DNA from: Apodemus sylvaticus
Taxonomy: Eukaryota; Chordata; Mammalia; Rodentia; Muridae
Assembly (NCBI RefSeq): GCF_947179515.1
Contig: NC_067495.1
Span: 26,923,913-26,987,912, forward strand
Direction of reading: 5' to 3'
DNA length: 64,000 nt
This document shows, one piece after another, positions 11,700 to 25,036 of the stretch. Under the pieces are notes generated by a model. That model ran no database searches. It saw only the letters and a list, made by a program, of their open reading frames with translations, and was not told the origin of the DNA. The stretch's first letter is position 1. Every line of letters begins with the position of its first letter. A program made the translations under genes and the position numbers.

Positions 11700-12340
11700 G
11701 TTATTCAATATTTTACAAGAAGTAAAATACTTTGTTTAATGAAGGTTTCAGGGTTTTGCACTATAACAAGACATAGATTATCTACACATAGAAAGGAAGA
11801 TGCAAGAAGTAATATTATGCTGGTTTTTTAAAGGGTTTAATAAGTAATATCAATCAATTCTGGTGTGTTACTCAATTTAGCGTGCTGTCCTTTTTAATTT
11901 AATCTTCCACGTGGTTTCCGAGAAAAATATAATTTAGCTTGTCCTTGTACTTGGGAGAGATAAGATGGACTGATTGGCAGAGACTTCCAAGTAATAAATG
12001 GTTGCTAAGTAATTTCATTACAAGTAATGAAAAAGGGAAGAAAATGTTCAAAGGAGACCATCATAGAAATTAAAATTACAGGTATGTTTAAAATTAAATA
12101 GATTCTAGTGAATTGCTTTAATCTTTTTCAATTTTATGGGTAAGCCAATCACTATGAGTCACTAAGGAAATTGAGACCACAGGGTACATATAGATAAAAT
12201 GTAGCCATACATAACTCCAGCTGCTAGTGAGGATACACTAGTTGAAAGAATATCAGCATTTCTACTGTACATATATAAAGGCCCTTTGCAAATTACTAAG
12301 CACAATGGGGTACCAGTGCATACAGATTAGAATGTTCAAA
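11700..12340. other. Unannotated sequence
   Basis: AT-rich, with no recognised element. Confidence 0.45.
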
Positions 12341-12348
12341 TAAAACAT

Positions 12349-12445
12349 CTGGACTGCAGATATGACTCAGTAGTAAAGCAGTTTTCTAGTATGTACAAGT
12401 CTATGGTTCTAGTTCCAACACTATAAATAAATAAGCACAGAAAAG
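12349..12445 (+). mobile_element. ID-like SINE remnant
   Basis: CTGGACTGCAGATATGACTCAGTAGTAAAGCAGTTTTCTAGTATG...GGTTCTAGTTCCAACAC keeps the tRNA-type A-box and B-box spacing and ends in an AAATAAATAAG tail. It is diverged from ID consensus. Confidence 0.6.
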
Positions 12446-12598
12446 TAAAATGCATGAATATATATATTTCAGAATGGCAATTTATTGTATATGTATATAT
12501 AATTGTTAAGTTTAATAAACAGGTATAACAATGAGTATTCTCATGCGCCATCCGTGGGAGTATACATTATAAAATTAATCTGGATAATATTTGAGAGT

Positions 12599-12761
12599 AA
12601 ACAGGCAGCAGAGAAGGCTCAGTGGCTAAGAGCACTGACTGCTCTTCCAGAGGTCCTGAGTTCAATTCCCAGCAACCACATAGTGGCTCATAATCATCTG
12701 TAATGGGATCTAATGCCTTCTTCTCCTAGTGTGTCTGAAGAGAGCAATGGTGAATACATAC
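12599..12761 (+). mobile_element. B2-family SINE with 13-bp target-site duplication
   Basis: The body carries GGCTCAGTGGCTAAGAGCACTGACTGCTCTTCC (A box), GGTCCTGAGTTCAATTCC (B box) and the B2 3' part CATCTGTAATGGGATC...GTGTCTGAAGA. It is flanked by the perfect duplication AATATTTGAGAGT at 12586-12598 and 12762-12774, so both ends are exact. It would have been transcribed by RNA polymerase III and mobilised by L1 machinery. Confidence 0.92.
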
Positions 12762-12779
12762 AATATTTGAGAGTCAAGC

Positions 12780-13410
12780 TGAAAATGTATACAGCCTTTA
12801 AGAGAGCAATTGCATCTCTGGATCTTTGTCCCACAGAAATATGTGCTTACCTGTAACCAGGAAATATGCCACAGCACTGTTACTCAGCCTTCCCAACAGG
12901 AACAGTTCAATAGTTAGAGTGATAAACAACTGACAAGAGATATGATCACATATGATTCACCTAGAGAATGGATGAAGTCCGCCTCCATAGAACATCGATG
13001 CATATTAAATAGAAATGGAAGACTGAGCTAAACAAGTTAGGCTCTATAATACATTATCTGAATGATATAAATTTCAAATACAGGCCCCATGAAGTAATTG
13101 TTATTCACCATGAACAACAAGATCCTCGGTTTAGGCAGGAGCTGGCTTAGGGTTATAATCAGAAAGACACAGATGAAGGATTTCTAGGGGGTTATCATCA
13201 TTCTATCATCATAACATGAAGGTAAGACACAATGCTGTTTTCCCACAATCTGTTAAATTAGATAGCTATTCAGCATGACTGTGTGCTTCATCACAAGATG
13301 ATACATTAATGAACTAGATCTTAGTAGTGCTATTTCAGAAATATGAATTTATAGCACAAATGGGCACCTATAGCATTCTTGGATATATTACTTCTTTTCC
13401 CTCATTCCTC
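12780..13410. other. Unannotated sequence
   Basis: No recognisable feature. Confidence 0.45.
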
Positions 13411-13412
13411 TG

Positions 13413-13413
13413 G

Positions 13414-13443
<30 letters not shown>
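13413..13443. repeat. (CA)n microsatellite
   Basis: Fifteen CA units, then A-rich AAGAAAACAAAA sequence. Confidence 0.98.
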
Positions 13444-13445
<2 letters not shown>

Positions 13446-13865
13446 GAAAACAAAAAAGAAAACAAAATACCTTAAAAGCAACATAAGGAACGAAGGGTTT
13501 GTTTTGACTCATAATTTAAAGGATACAGTCTCTTGCAGCAGGGAAGTTGTCCTGATGGGAAGAGTGGGGCAGCTGGTTGCATTGTGCCCATTGTCAGGAA
13601 GCAGAGAGAAAAGAAGGCTAGCATTCGGCTGTTTTGTTCCCTTTGATTCAGTCTGAGACCCCAGTCCATAGGATGGTGTCAGACACATTCAGGGTAGGGT
13701 CTTCCCTCCTCAATTAAACCTCTCTGGAAACACCTACACAGACATACCTAGAGGTGTTTTTCTAGGTGACTCTAAATCCTATCATGTTGGCTACGGAGAT
13801 GAGCCATTATACTGGGCCTCTGCTACAGATGTTCCATTATTTAGCCCACGTGAGCTAAAAGAGAG

Positions 13866-13975
13866 CAACAACAACAATACCAACAACGACCACAATGATA
13901 ACGATGACAATGATGATGAAGACAACAACAACGACTACTAAGATGATGAAGAAGACAATGTTGACAATCAACTAC
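13866..13975. repeat. Degenerate trinucleotide tract (AAC)n/(GAT)n
   Basis: Mixed AAC, GAC, GAT and GAA triplets run for about 110 bp. This is an old, mutated triplet microsatellite. Confidence 0.85.
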
Positions 13976-13979
13976 CAGA

Positions 13980-16540
13980 GTTATGCCCCATTTATTCAGT
14001 TAGTTATCAACATGGAGTAGTTCAAGATGAAGGAAAAGTATGTGACTCAAGACAGCACAGGGCTAGAAATGGTCACAGAAGCCTCTAACATCTGGAGAAA
14101 CTGTATTTGCTAATGACTTCCTTTCTCAGGTTTGAAATATGTCCTCAAGCCTGGTGAAAAATTGCTTGACTTTTATTTCTCATCCTTTATGCTTTTCCCT
14201 ACATTGCCTGTAAGATGTTTCAATTAATTTTCTTAAGCTACTGACCAAGCACTTATAACATTTGTTATTTGGAAGAATATGAAGAAATCAAATGCAATCA
14301 TTTTGAAAGCCTCTGACTAAGTGTTGGAGCCTACGGGGTAAACACAAAAATCAAACTTGAGAACTTCTGACCTTCCTCTAGCTGATGTATGTTGAAAGCA
14401 ATTACATGAATTTGTATTCCTGACCTGGCAAAACGAAAAAAGAAAACAAAACCATTTGGTCCAGACTAAATTTCCTACCAACAATATCTGAACGGAGACA
14501 TTTTTGACAGCTCTCTACTACTGAAATATACAACCATATATGTGACAAAATATTTATTGGCAAAGGTCACTTGCGTTAATGAATTTAGAACTGGAATCCT
14601 GAACAAGAGAGTAGGCCCTTATACATAACATGTTTATGCATCAACCAATATAAGTGCCTAACAGAATATAGCATTAAACAAATTACCATTCACTAAAATG
14701 TTATGGGGAAAAACAAAGAAGGGTAAATTAGAACGCAGATCCTTTAATTAAATCAAGCAAACCTTACTTTTACTATTACAGATAGACAATAGTGGGCAAT
14801 CTGGAAATGTTGACTAGATTCCTATTGTCATTAAGTCTGTGAATACTGAAATAAAATTCTCTCTATTAGAATATATGATAATAAAGTGCATTTTTAAACT
14901 ATGTTCTGGAGCTTAGAGAGCAACTTCAAATTGTTTCAGAAATGTAGACCAACTATCCCCATGAAATACATGGATCAGCTCTAGTTGTTAAAAGACCAGA
15001 GCTTTAAATTAGTTCTACTATCAAAGGTGAAGTGAGAAAGAAGTAATCATTTGTTCTTAATTGAAAAAAAGAACCCTGCAGTTTGATACAGAATGGTATA
15101 AAAATATCACTCATCATAAGATTTGGTTGTATGCTGGAAATCATTTACAGATATATGTCCGCTTGTCGCCAGTTTAAAAAAAATATTTAAACAAAAGGCA
15201 TATTAAGAAGAATAAATGTCTATTGTTTGAATAGTGCCTTCACTCTCTCACTCTAGTGCTCTTTGCATGCCATTTGTATTGTCTATGAGACATTGTCTGA
15301 CTCTTTTCTACATTTAAATGTTGGCTTCTGAAGTCCTTGTCTACAACATCTTACGCAATGAGTCATTAACCCCCTTTTTTCAATGACAGGACTTGACAGA
15401 AGGTAGGCAGGTAAGAGATTTAATCACATTAGTACATAGATTTCCATCTTAAACATTTGAGGGGTTTGTGAAAGACAATTATTACATTAGCAAATACTGA
15501 AAGAAGCTCCTATTTAGGAACTCAGTTTAGTGAGTTCAAGCATAGCTAGAACTAGTTTAAAATAACCATGACACAAAAGACATATTTGAAAGACAGAAAA
15601 ATCAATCTTAACCGTTATTTACAGGATAGAGGGAGAGAAATGAATCCCTCAAGTTGGCCTCAGACACTATGGGATATGTCCTCCTTCATCACCCACACAC
15701 TAAATAAATAACATAATATAAATAATATAAATAAATAAATTATATATGTAATTGTATGTACTCTTTAGTCATATTGAACATAGAGGCAAAGAATACATAC
15801 AGAAAGAGAGGACAGCAATTGTGAAGGTAGTTAATGACATATCTGAATTCTTAAGACTATTGACTGGACTTAGGAATATAGAAATGACCTATGATCTTCT
15901 TGGTCTAAACAATTTTGATCCTAAGAAAAGACTCAAACTATATTGTGAAGTGTGACAAGTGAGAAAACAGACATTATTGAGCATTCATTTTTAAAATAGG
16001 GGAGAGGATAAAGAGAGGAAAAATGGGCATCAAGTTGATTGAAAACATAGACGAGCAGAGGAATGGCAGTTGAACAGAGCATAAGGAAGTTTAAATACTA
16101 GTAGAAAGGGGACTGGTATTCAGAAGTTAGGGCTCAGAAGAGAAGAAAGTTTCTTATAAATATTTGGTTTGTAAACATTTTAACTTTTTTTGAAATTAAA
16201 GAAGAAATGATCTGGCGAGTTTGTAGCAGAGAGAGTAGGCCTCAGGTGTGATTGAGGGAGGACTCTGGTTCTCTTTCTTCATCATTCTGTCGCCACCACC
16301 CCTTCTCCAAGAATGAGCATCCCTCTCAAACATATTTTCTTCTTGTTGGCAAAATAGTCATTGACACCCCAGGCTGTGCATACACATACAGGTAAATGTC
16401 ACCATTAAAATAAAAACAGTGCTTGACTAAAGAGTAACATTGGATGGATGGTTATGAGATGTGAAACAAAGGATTTTTCTTATTCATAAACCCTTTTGTA
16501 TTCTTTTCCTTCTTACAATGTAAACTCTTTGATTCAATAA
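13980..16540. other. Unannotated sequence
   Basis: Apart from an (AAATA)n-like AT-rich patch at about 15701-15745, nothing is recognised. The 67-codon frame at 15752-15955 has no supporting motif. Confidence 0.45.
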
Positions 16541-16544
16541 TCCT

Positions 16545-16745
16545 TAAGCAATGGCTGAGAGGCTAAGGGTGCATACTGCACTTGCAGAGGACCTGCATTC
16601 ATTTCTCAGCACTCCTACTGAGGAGCTTACCACTGCCTGCAACTCCAGCTCCAGAGTTATCAGGCTCCCTTTTGTCTCCTTAGACATGCATACGTGTGCA
16701 TACATGTACAGAGACATACATCTAGACACATAGTTACAAATAAAA
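16545..16745 (+). mobile_element. Diverged B3-type tRNA-derived SINE
   Basis: GCAATGGCTGAGAGGCTAAGGGTGCATACTGCACTTGCAGAGGACCTGCATTCATTTCTCAGCAC gives the A and B boxes. CTGCAACTCCAGCTCCAGAG and a CATACATGTACA-rich 3' region with an AAATAAAAA tail complete the layout. Confidence 0.75.
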
Positions 16746-16904
16746 AAAATAATCTCTAAAAGGGTAATTCTTACATGAAAAATAGGTATTGTAGAGAGTA
16801 TGAAAATTAATTGCTCAACAATTAATGAGAATTAGGTGAGATTTTCAATAATTAGGTGAGATTTTTCACCTAAAATTCTCTTCTAGAAGAGTAGGAGGGA
16901 ACCC

Positions 16905-17400
16905 TTCCATGGGGAGTAAAGATACACATGGCACACCCAGCCCAGCTCCGAGGACAGACCTGATGGTGTTATCCAGGGAACAAAGAAACAACAGATTGAC
17001 AGCTACACAGAAAAGCTGGAATAAGGTGAACTGGGATCCCTTGTGGAGAAATCACAGCACTCTCAAAAGCATGGGGTGTTTATTATATACAGTTGAACAG
17101 GAACAGTCTCTGTAGGGGAGCAGACTTCAGGACATGAGTACCCGGGCAGAGAAAGTTATTGTGGACATTCTTTGTGCACACTGTCAACCTTTTTACTTCC
17201 CCCTCCCCAGGAAGACTTTGAAATCCCTCTGAGCCTGAGGCTATGGTGACTATATCCTGAGTACACAGATGCACTCAGGATGTCACTCAGGCAAGCTTTT
17301 CTCCTCTCCCCAGACATGCCCCTTTTTGACATGGCAATTTTCTAGAACACGCTTTTCTTCGTGGGGTTGATGAACAAGGAGGCATCTCACAGAGAGTGAA
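16905..17400 (-). mobile_element. Possible ERV LTR, minus orientation
   Basis: The segment has a GTTTATTATA box near 17078-17087 (AATAAA on the minus strand) and a compositional profile unlike its AT-rich surroundings. It reads like a rodent ERV LTR, but I could not define ends or a target duplication and do not recognise the family. Confidence 0.28.
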
Positions 17401-19383
17401 CCAGAATTATCTGTTGAGTCCACCTATATTATAGTCCCATCTGTATTTAAAATAGAGCAGACATATTCCACTGAGTAATGTTGAACCATATAAGAGCTGG
17501 GTATGGATTTAGATCTCATAACCAGCCTCCTGAGACCGCTTAACAATTAGTTGCACAGCCTTACATTGAGTTTCATCAACCAGAGAAAAACATGGTTTAA
17601 CTGTTGGACATTGTTAATTATGTTTTTCTGAGGAGTGGTACTTGTTCTGATTGTTTTATCTCTAGTTATAATCTTGTAACCTCATAGACACTGTGGCTTG
17701 TATCACTTCTTAAGATTTATATGCTACAAACAATTAATGACCATTTTGCTCTTACATCCCTACTCCATCATTACTCTCATAGTTCCTGCCAGTCAGTATA
17801 TTTTTATATGAGATGCTGCCATTTTACATAAGCTATTACTACATACTAAGTCAAGGTGCTATTCTGACATGGGAAAAATAAATTTATAGAATATATATCA
17901 CTGTTCAAACAAATCTAAATTTTAAAGCAATAGGAAATTTTATTATTTGACCAGTGCCTGCATTATACATCTTAATAGGGTTTCACTTTACTTTTATTGG
18001 CCTCTTCCACTTAATGAGTATTTTAGTAGAGCATACGGTAACCATGGTTACTGAAATAAAACTCCTTTCATGTGTGAAGGCAGAGGCTGAACATGTTTGA
18101 AGTGTTACTCATACCTCTACATCTTAAGAGCATTTAACAAATTGGACTTGTCTTCACTGTTCTGCTTCGAATGGCTTTTGTCATTATTTGAAAGGCATGT
18201 ACTTCTTCATCTGAAGTACCTGCTGCTTCAATACTTGTAAACTGCCTTGATATCATACTTAGAAGAAATTCTCCTGCCCTACTGCTTGATGTTTCCTCCC
18301 CATGAAATTCATTTTCAAGTAAATAGCCTAAGAAGTGGTTTTATGAGCATTAAACAAGTAATTCTTCAGTACATTAATTTTTAAAGCATCCAATGGCAGT
18401 GAGTACAAAGAAAGAACAAATTTCAAGGCTGGCATTTTCTAGTCTGGGGACAAGAAGGCATTTATCTGAACAGTCTCTAAAGCAGGCAACTGGACAGTCT
18501 TTAATAAAACCATAAAAAGCAAATATAATAACTCTTGAATGTAAGTACATTATGCAAAAGACATAAATTTTTCACTTAGAATACAACAGCTTCATAAAGA
18601 TTTTATCATCTCAATTAAGCCACCCAGCTAAGTGCCAGAGTCCCAAACCTGAGTCTAAAATTCTCCCTGTTGCAACACTTGTTACTTGCTTTTAAAAATA
18701 ATTACCAATTAGCATCTTTGTTACTTTTTAAGGCACTGAGACAGTCTTTTAAAGGCTTCTCATAGAATGAGTTCACATGTTATCTCCCATGACTCAGTAA
18801 GTATTTGCACAGGACTTTTTTCTTTCTTGTGAAATATAGGTGGAAACCAGAAGAATGGTGGCTGCTGTTAACCTCAATTTTACCTGATCTATCATCTATC
18901 AATCTAACAAACAAGTAAATGTGTCTGCATGTAATTTTTATACAGGTGGCATATCTAAGAATCAAGATGATGTCCTTATCAAGTGATGATTATTAGTATA
19001 GTAGCAGAATTTGTCTTATTATAATCATTTCTCCTTAAGATGTCAAGGCAACATGCAATGGTGATGTTCCACAGTTAATCTAGCAAACTGTGGTCTAACT
19101 TCCATCTCCTGCTTATGAAAGAGATGATAGTTCCAACTTCACTAGGTTTCATGAGATTTTGGGGGAAACAAAACAGGCCAAGAGTCACTGTAAGCAGAAA
19201 TGTCCTTTACCAATGTGTGTTATTGCAGTTGTGGCTAAATTTAGAGATACTTCTCTCTATTTTGTTGTTTTTGAGCCACACATAACTGAATCATGAATCT
19301 AGATGCAGAAGCTCTTGCTCGAGAGTTCCCAATTGACTTTCCATGAAATCACTTCAAGTACTAAGCTATTGACATACGATCCT
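17400..19383. other. Unannotated sequence
   Basis: AT-rich; no element, gene or RNA recognised. Confidence 0.45.
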
Positions 19384-19397
19384 AAAAGAAAAAGTGA

Positions 19398-19800
19398 GTG
19401 CATACCATGATTCACCTTTTGAGTCTGGGTTAACTCACTTAGTATGATATTCTCTAGCTCCATCCATTTGCCTAAGAAAAGGTGAATCATGGTATGCACT
19501 CACTAATAAGTGGATATTAACCTAGAAAACTTGAATACCCAAAACATAATCCACACATCAAATGAGGTACAAGAAGAAAGGAGGAGTGGCCCCTGGTTCT
19601 GGAAAGACTCAGTGAAACAGTATTCAGCAAAACCAGAACGGGGAAGTGGGAAGGGGTGGGTGGGAGGACAGGGGAAGAGAAGGGGGCTTGCGGGACTTTC
19701 GGGGAGTGGGGGGGCTAGAAAAGGGGAAATCATTTGAAATGTAAATAAATTATATCGAATAATAAAAATAAATAAATAAATAATTAAATAATTAAAAAAA
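19398..19800 (+). mobile_element. 5'-inverted (twin-primed) young L1 3' end
   Basis: About 19394-19476 is the end of L1 ORF2 in minus orientation. 19477-19800 is the ORF2 terminus, 3' UTR and A-rich tail in plus orientation. The order shows a 5' inversion made by twin priming. The duplication AAAAGAAAAAGTGA lies at 19384-19397 and 19801-19814, and the top strand CCT/AAAA fits the L1 endonuclease site TTTT/A. The last 28 bp of the inverted part are repeated in the forward part, forming a perfect inverted repeat (19393-19420 with 19477-19504). The 3' UTR is nearly identical to that of the full-length L1s in this window, so it is the same young family. Confidence 0.93.
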
Positions 19801-19978
19801 AAAAGAAAAAGTGATCTATTTTAATACTCTTCAAAAAGTCATCAACACATCCACCAATACTAAAAATCTTGTTATTCTTCTCTTTGAGAGGGAAGTGTTT
19901 TGGAGAAGGACAATAACTTGTGACAACACTATTGTCTAACTTCAGAGAACATATAAAGAAAAGTCAAAAAAAAAAAAA

Positions 19979-20153
19979 GCTGGGTGGTGGTGGTGCACAC
20001 CTGTAATCCCAGCACTCTGGGAGGCAAAGGCAGGCAGATTTCTGAGTTCGAGGCCAGCCTGGTCTACAAAGTGAGTTCCAGGACAGCCAGCACTACACAG
20101 AGAAACACTGTCTCGAAAAAAACAAAAGAAAAAAGAAAAAAAAATGGACAAGA
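19979..20153 (+). mobile_element. B1 SINE with 14-bp target-site duplication
   Basis: A near-consensus 7SL-derived B1: GGTGGTGGTGCACACCTGTAATCCCAGCACT, GAGTTCGAGGCCAGCCTGG and CTGTCTCG landmarks, with an A-rich tail from 20116. The duplication AAAGAAAAGTCAAA is at 19955-19968 and 20154-20167; extra A residues separate the left copy from the body. Low divergence suggests a fairly recent insertion. Confidence 0.95.
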
Positions 20154-20169
20154 AAAGAAAAGTCAAACT

Positions 20170-22460
20170 CCAAACTCCAAAGGGTGCCAAAAGATATTAA
20201 ATATAAACAAAACTAATCCTCAACAATTAAAAAAGGCCAGGAGCTGTCAGGACAATATCCATAAAGCAGAATAAGTTTTGAATTGTCCTCAGTCCTTCAG
20301 ACAATCTATTAGAATCAGAATCTTGTCAGAAGACTAGACCAGTGACAGTTTCAAAGAAAAAAATCTGCTCATCTTTCAACCTGGAACTAGAGCATATGTC
20401 ACGGAGATTTCTTAACTATTTCAAGGTTGTTAAGTCAGGAGCTGGAATCACAGAGATGCCTTCTTTTCTGTTTGGTTATTTATTTAATCACACAGTTTCA
20501 GAAGCATGGGTTATGCCTATTTACTAATATTTGGGGCTGTAATTTAATCCTATTTTATTTATTTTGTTACTCCAATTGTTTCTGTTTTGACCAGTATGAC
20601 TGATTCAGACTGACTGCTGAAATTGAGGGAATGTCACTGTGCTTTGAAAAAGAAAGAGGCACCTTGAAGGTGTGGTGGCAGTGGGGATGCCAGGAAGGAA
20701 AGGGAAATCCCTCAACTGGGAGGAAGGAGACTTCAGTACTCATCTCAATCAACTCTGTGACTTTAAGCCAATCACATAACCTCTAAGGCATTGTAACTTA
20801 GTAGTTCTAAACAAGCACTAGATCCAACTACCTGTGCTCAGAGTCAAAGCTCTTTCACTATTACAGTCAGTACCTTGTGATTTGGTGTTCTCCCTTGGAA
20901 AGTAGACATAAAAGTAATTACTAGACTGAATTGCTGTGGTGATTATTTGAGCTATGTGACATTATATCCAATCTATATGGTGCTGTGCCCAGTAGATAAT
21001 GAAGAGAATAAAATGAGTGTGATGTTACCACTTGGGATATTCTGATGTATGAGAGTGGTTTGGGAGAAAAATGGAAAACTCCGTTAAGTAGTCGCTGTTG
21101 TCATTTAGCCCCAAGTCAATAACACCCTGCTACCAGTTTTTCCAATAATGCCATTTTCTAGTTCAGTACACCTTGTTCCATTAGTTACTGTGTCTTCTGG
21201 ACTCCGTGATCTCAGACACTTTTTCAGACTCTCCTTGATCTTAAATATTTTGAGGACAACTGGCCATGTATTATATAGAATGCTCCCTAATTTGGTTTTG
21301 TCCCATGCTTTCTCATTTTTTTCTTAGACTTGGAGGTTTTGGAGGAATAAAGCCTCAACAAACTGAAATGCCTTAATCACATCACACAAGGATACATCTG
21401 ATAGCCACATAATAACTAGAAGAAGGTGCAATTTGCCAGGTTTATCCATGCAAAAGTTACCAGTTTTATCTCACCATACTTTGTTCATTATAGCAAGTCA
21501 ATAAACTTATTCCATGCTGGGCAAGATGATTAAGCTCCAAGTTTTGAAGCAGGGGGTAATCTAAACATTATATAAAGGTCAATACATGGTTCTATGTCTT
21601 ATACGTTGGGCTGTGATTTGACTTAAATATGAAAACCTCTCACAAGTTCATGTACTTGGGTGACAGATGGTGGAATTTGGGGGATATGGCTGGCTCATCC
21701 TCTGCCTTCACCTGTGTTTTGTTCAGGGGTGGCACTAATCCATTTGGTGGCATTATTCAGATGTGGTGGAAACTTTTGGAGCTGGGTGGTACCTCTTGAA
21801 AAGAGTAGGCTCCTGGTGGGCATTCTGAGAGGATGTTTTCTTGTCTCAGCCCCTTGTTATAGCTCTCTATTTCTTGTTTACTGTGAGATAATCTACCTCT
21901 GGTACATGTTCCCACTCGCATGATTTTCTGCTTCACCATGGACCCAGAAATGGGGAATCAAGTGGCCATGCATTGAGCCTCCTGACACTATGATCTATAA
22001 TAAGTAATGTGTACTTAAAATTATTTCTGTCAGAAATCTGCTCACAGCAATGCAGAGGTAAAAAGAAACCTTATGATCAGATATTGTATTTTGTTGTTCA
22101 GTTTTGACTAGTGAGGCACATATTAAGGTTGGCTTGCCTATCAGTTTGGCACACCCTATGTTTTCTTTCTTGATTATTTTGTTTTCTAGCACTACAAAGC
22201 AATTATAACCTCATTTTGACTCACTGGGTCTTTCTGGCTCCCACTGTAGAAATGGTTATTTCTTTGAGAGTCACTTATGTTTCTAAATGAAAAACAGAAG
22301 GTTTTTGACTCATAACCTGAAGAGAACAGACTGGAGTGAAAAATGAGTTTAAGTTTTGACTTCCTGAGCATAAATAGAACTCTGTCCTGTTTACTAGGCA
22401 TAGTGTTCCTCATTATAATATAAGAACAAGTAGAAAAAAATCCTACTAATGATCTCATTT
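20170..22460. other. Unannotated sequence
   Basis: No repeat family or gene recognised across about 2.3 kb. Open frames of up to 87 codons (for example 21660-21923) look random. Confidence 0.45.
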
Positions 22461-22464
22461 TCTG

Positions 22465-22860
22465 TCACTATTGCTACAACTCACCATAAGATTAGTGGGT
22501 TCAAACTACACGAATGTAATCTTACATTTCTAGATGTCAGAGATCGGAAATAGGTCTTATAGGGATAAAACCAAGGTGTCTGCAGATGTGGACTCCTCTA
22601 GAGGCTACAGAAAATATGATCTTCACCATTCCTACCTTTTAAAGACTTGTCACATGGCTTGCTTCCTTGTATCATACATCCCATTTTGGTTTAATTCTCC
22701 AAATTCCTTTCTCCCCCCTCCTATTTCCCCCCATGACTGTCTTACCACCTTCTTCTGATGACATAGATTTCTCCTGGTTGAATTAGGCTATCTCTTCATT
22801 TTAAGATCATCTTCAAACTTATATTTTTTTGGGTAAGGTAAAGTGTTCACAGATTCCAGA
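22465..22860 (+). mobile_element. Ancient mammalian interspersed repeat (family not named)
   Basis: CTGTCACTATTGCTACAACTCACCATAAGATTAGTGG...TCTTACATTTCTAGATGTCAGAGATCGGAAATAGG...AAACCAAGGTGTCTGCAGATG resembles a repeat also widespread in primate genomes. High divergence implies insertion before the rodent radiation. Confidence 0.45.
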
Positions 22861-24185
22861 CATTCAGCTCGAAACAACTTTTCAAGCTATTATATAGCCT
22901 GTCACACAAAGATTAATAAGAATATTATTAGCCCAGCATTTGATTTTCCAAATTATCAGTTTAGGAGAGGAGATGACACTAAAAATAAAGAGAATAAACC
23001 CCACCAGACATAAAATTGCATGACAAAATTACTACAAGAGGTTTTCATTGTTAACGTAATGAATAATTACTTTGGAATCTTGGCAAAAATTCACCCCAAA
23101 TGTATTGCTGTGATGTTGCTTACCACGTTTGGCAGCTCTGCTTTCAGAAGCGTCTGCCAGAATGAACCCGCCCACCTCCTTCACAAGTTCACTTCTGCAC
23201 TCAGCCCCTCTCTGCTTGAGTTCAAGGTGTTTTTCTTGACTTCTCTAAAAGGATCCCATCTTCCCTGAGATTTTCTCCCTGAATCTAGTTTTTGTTCATT
23301 CTTCTAATTTTCCTTTCTACCAAGTTCCTGGGACACTTGCCATGTAAGGATTATGTTCGTTATTCTTTTTAAACTTTGTATTACAACTACTATGTTACTG
23401 ATTGGGGTATAGACAAATATTTGTTATTTATTAATCTTTTTTTCTAATGGTTTTATTAAAGTCTCCTCTCTTCTGCTGAAAGCATATACTTGAAGATAAT
23501 AATAGGCACCCTTAGTTAATAATGACAGCAGCCATTTCTATGTTCTCTGTGGGCATTTATTAATATGTATTTTGAGACTTCAAGCATAGAGAACATGGTA
23601 GATTACATTTTTAACAACAACAATAATAATCTCTCTTAACTACCCTATTTCTACAGGATAAAGAACATTCTATGCATCATTTTATTGATAATCTTGGCCA
23701 ATGACAAGCAGACAAAAATGACAAGGAGTAAATTCAGTATGAAGATGCTAAGAAGTCTCTTGTCTTCTTTCCCAGACCACTGGGAGTCTCTAATTCTTGC
23801 TTTAAAAAGACTTTGCATATGCAATGATGATTTTGAAACTAAGGCATGTTACAGACCCACCTTAGACACTTCTATGGCCTGATTATAAAGAGTGTCTTGT
23901 ATACTATAGATTTTGAATGTGCAATTGGGGGTGGCTCCTTGCAGAGGACTCCCAACTTCAAGAATCTGCATTGAGAGTCTCTGTGACTACTAGAATTCAC
24001 TGAGCCTATGTTGATGCAGGCTAGTAATGCCCAGAAGCTGACATCCTTGAGAGTAATGCTTAACGAATGACTGACAAGATTAGTGTATAATATTAAGTTC
24101 TTTTATTCCTTGGGGAAGATAATGAAAACACATTCTAGAATGATTTTCAGAGTTTCCTGCTAAGTTGAGTTCCAGCTTGCCCACA
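22860..24185. other. Unannotated sequence
   Basis: Nothing recognised. The 82-codon frame at 23020-23268 lacks any identifiable domain. Confidence 0.45.

Positions 24186-24188
<3 letters not shown>

Positions 24189-24251
<63 letters not shown>
24189..24251. repeat. (TC)n microsatellite
   Basis: About 31 uninterrupted CT units. Confidence 0.98.
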
Positions 24252-24254
<3 letters not shown>

Positions 24255-24257
<3 letters not shown>

Positions 24258-24805
24258 ATGCACTCATCCCTGTTTATCTTCCCTTCCATGTCTCACATCC
24301 TTTGTCTGGCATTTTTAATCCAAGAGTTCTGTTGCTAAGACATCTAGGGGATTTGAATATTGTGCTGACTACTCAGGTAACTCCAAAACCAGGAAGTATA
24401 GAAACTGAGCAGAAATTGGAAGGGACTAATCTTAGGATAGCAGTGAAGTCCTTTGAGGTCCTTCATCCCCAAGGGTTCATAACCTCAAACTCCAGTTCCA
24501 CCAGCTATTCAGCAAGTGGCTCCCCTGGAGGTCTTCTGTACAGAAATCCACATACCATGTTAGTTAGGGACTCTGTGATAGCCAAAGAGGACCACAATAA
24601 TCACTTTAGGTAAAGAGGTATTCCTTCTCTCTTCCTCTGTACTTGTTCTCTACTACTCTCTCATTGCTTCTGCAAGCGTAATGGCAGTAAGTCATACTTC
24701 AGAACCCATCAAGTTCTTCCTCATCAGTAGAAAGGATTGTCCTATATTAAATTTGTCTGTGTGGGAGTTTCCCTATAAATAACACCTGAAGTTGAAAATT
24801 TAACT
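24255..24805. other. Unannotated sequence
   Basis: The 103-codon open frame at 24302-24613 has no supporting coding evidence; no repeat recognised. Confidence 0.4.
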
Positions 24806-24809
24806 TTAG

Positions 24810-24984
24810 ATGGGCAGTGATGGCACACGCCTGTAATCCCAGCACTTGGGAGGCAGAGGCAGGTGGATTTCTGAGTTTGAGGCCAGCCTGAGTCTACAGA
24901 GTGAGTTTCAGGACAGCCAAGGCTATACAGAGAAACCCTGTCTCAAAAAAAACCAAAACCAAATAAAAAAGAAAGAAAGAATGA

Positions 24985-25036
<52 letters not shown>

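Noticed and set aside
13327..13656. 109-codon frame over the (CA)n tract at 13.4 kb
   Set aside because: The frame is held open partly by the His-Thr microsatellite and A-rich sequence; no coding signal on either side.
24302..24613. 103-codon frame as a host exon or small gene
   Set aside because: No recognisable domain, splice signals, start context or neighbouring exon; within expectation for random frames in 64 kb.
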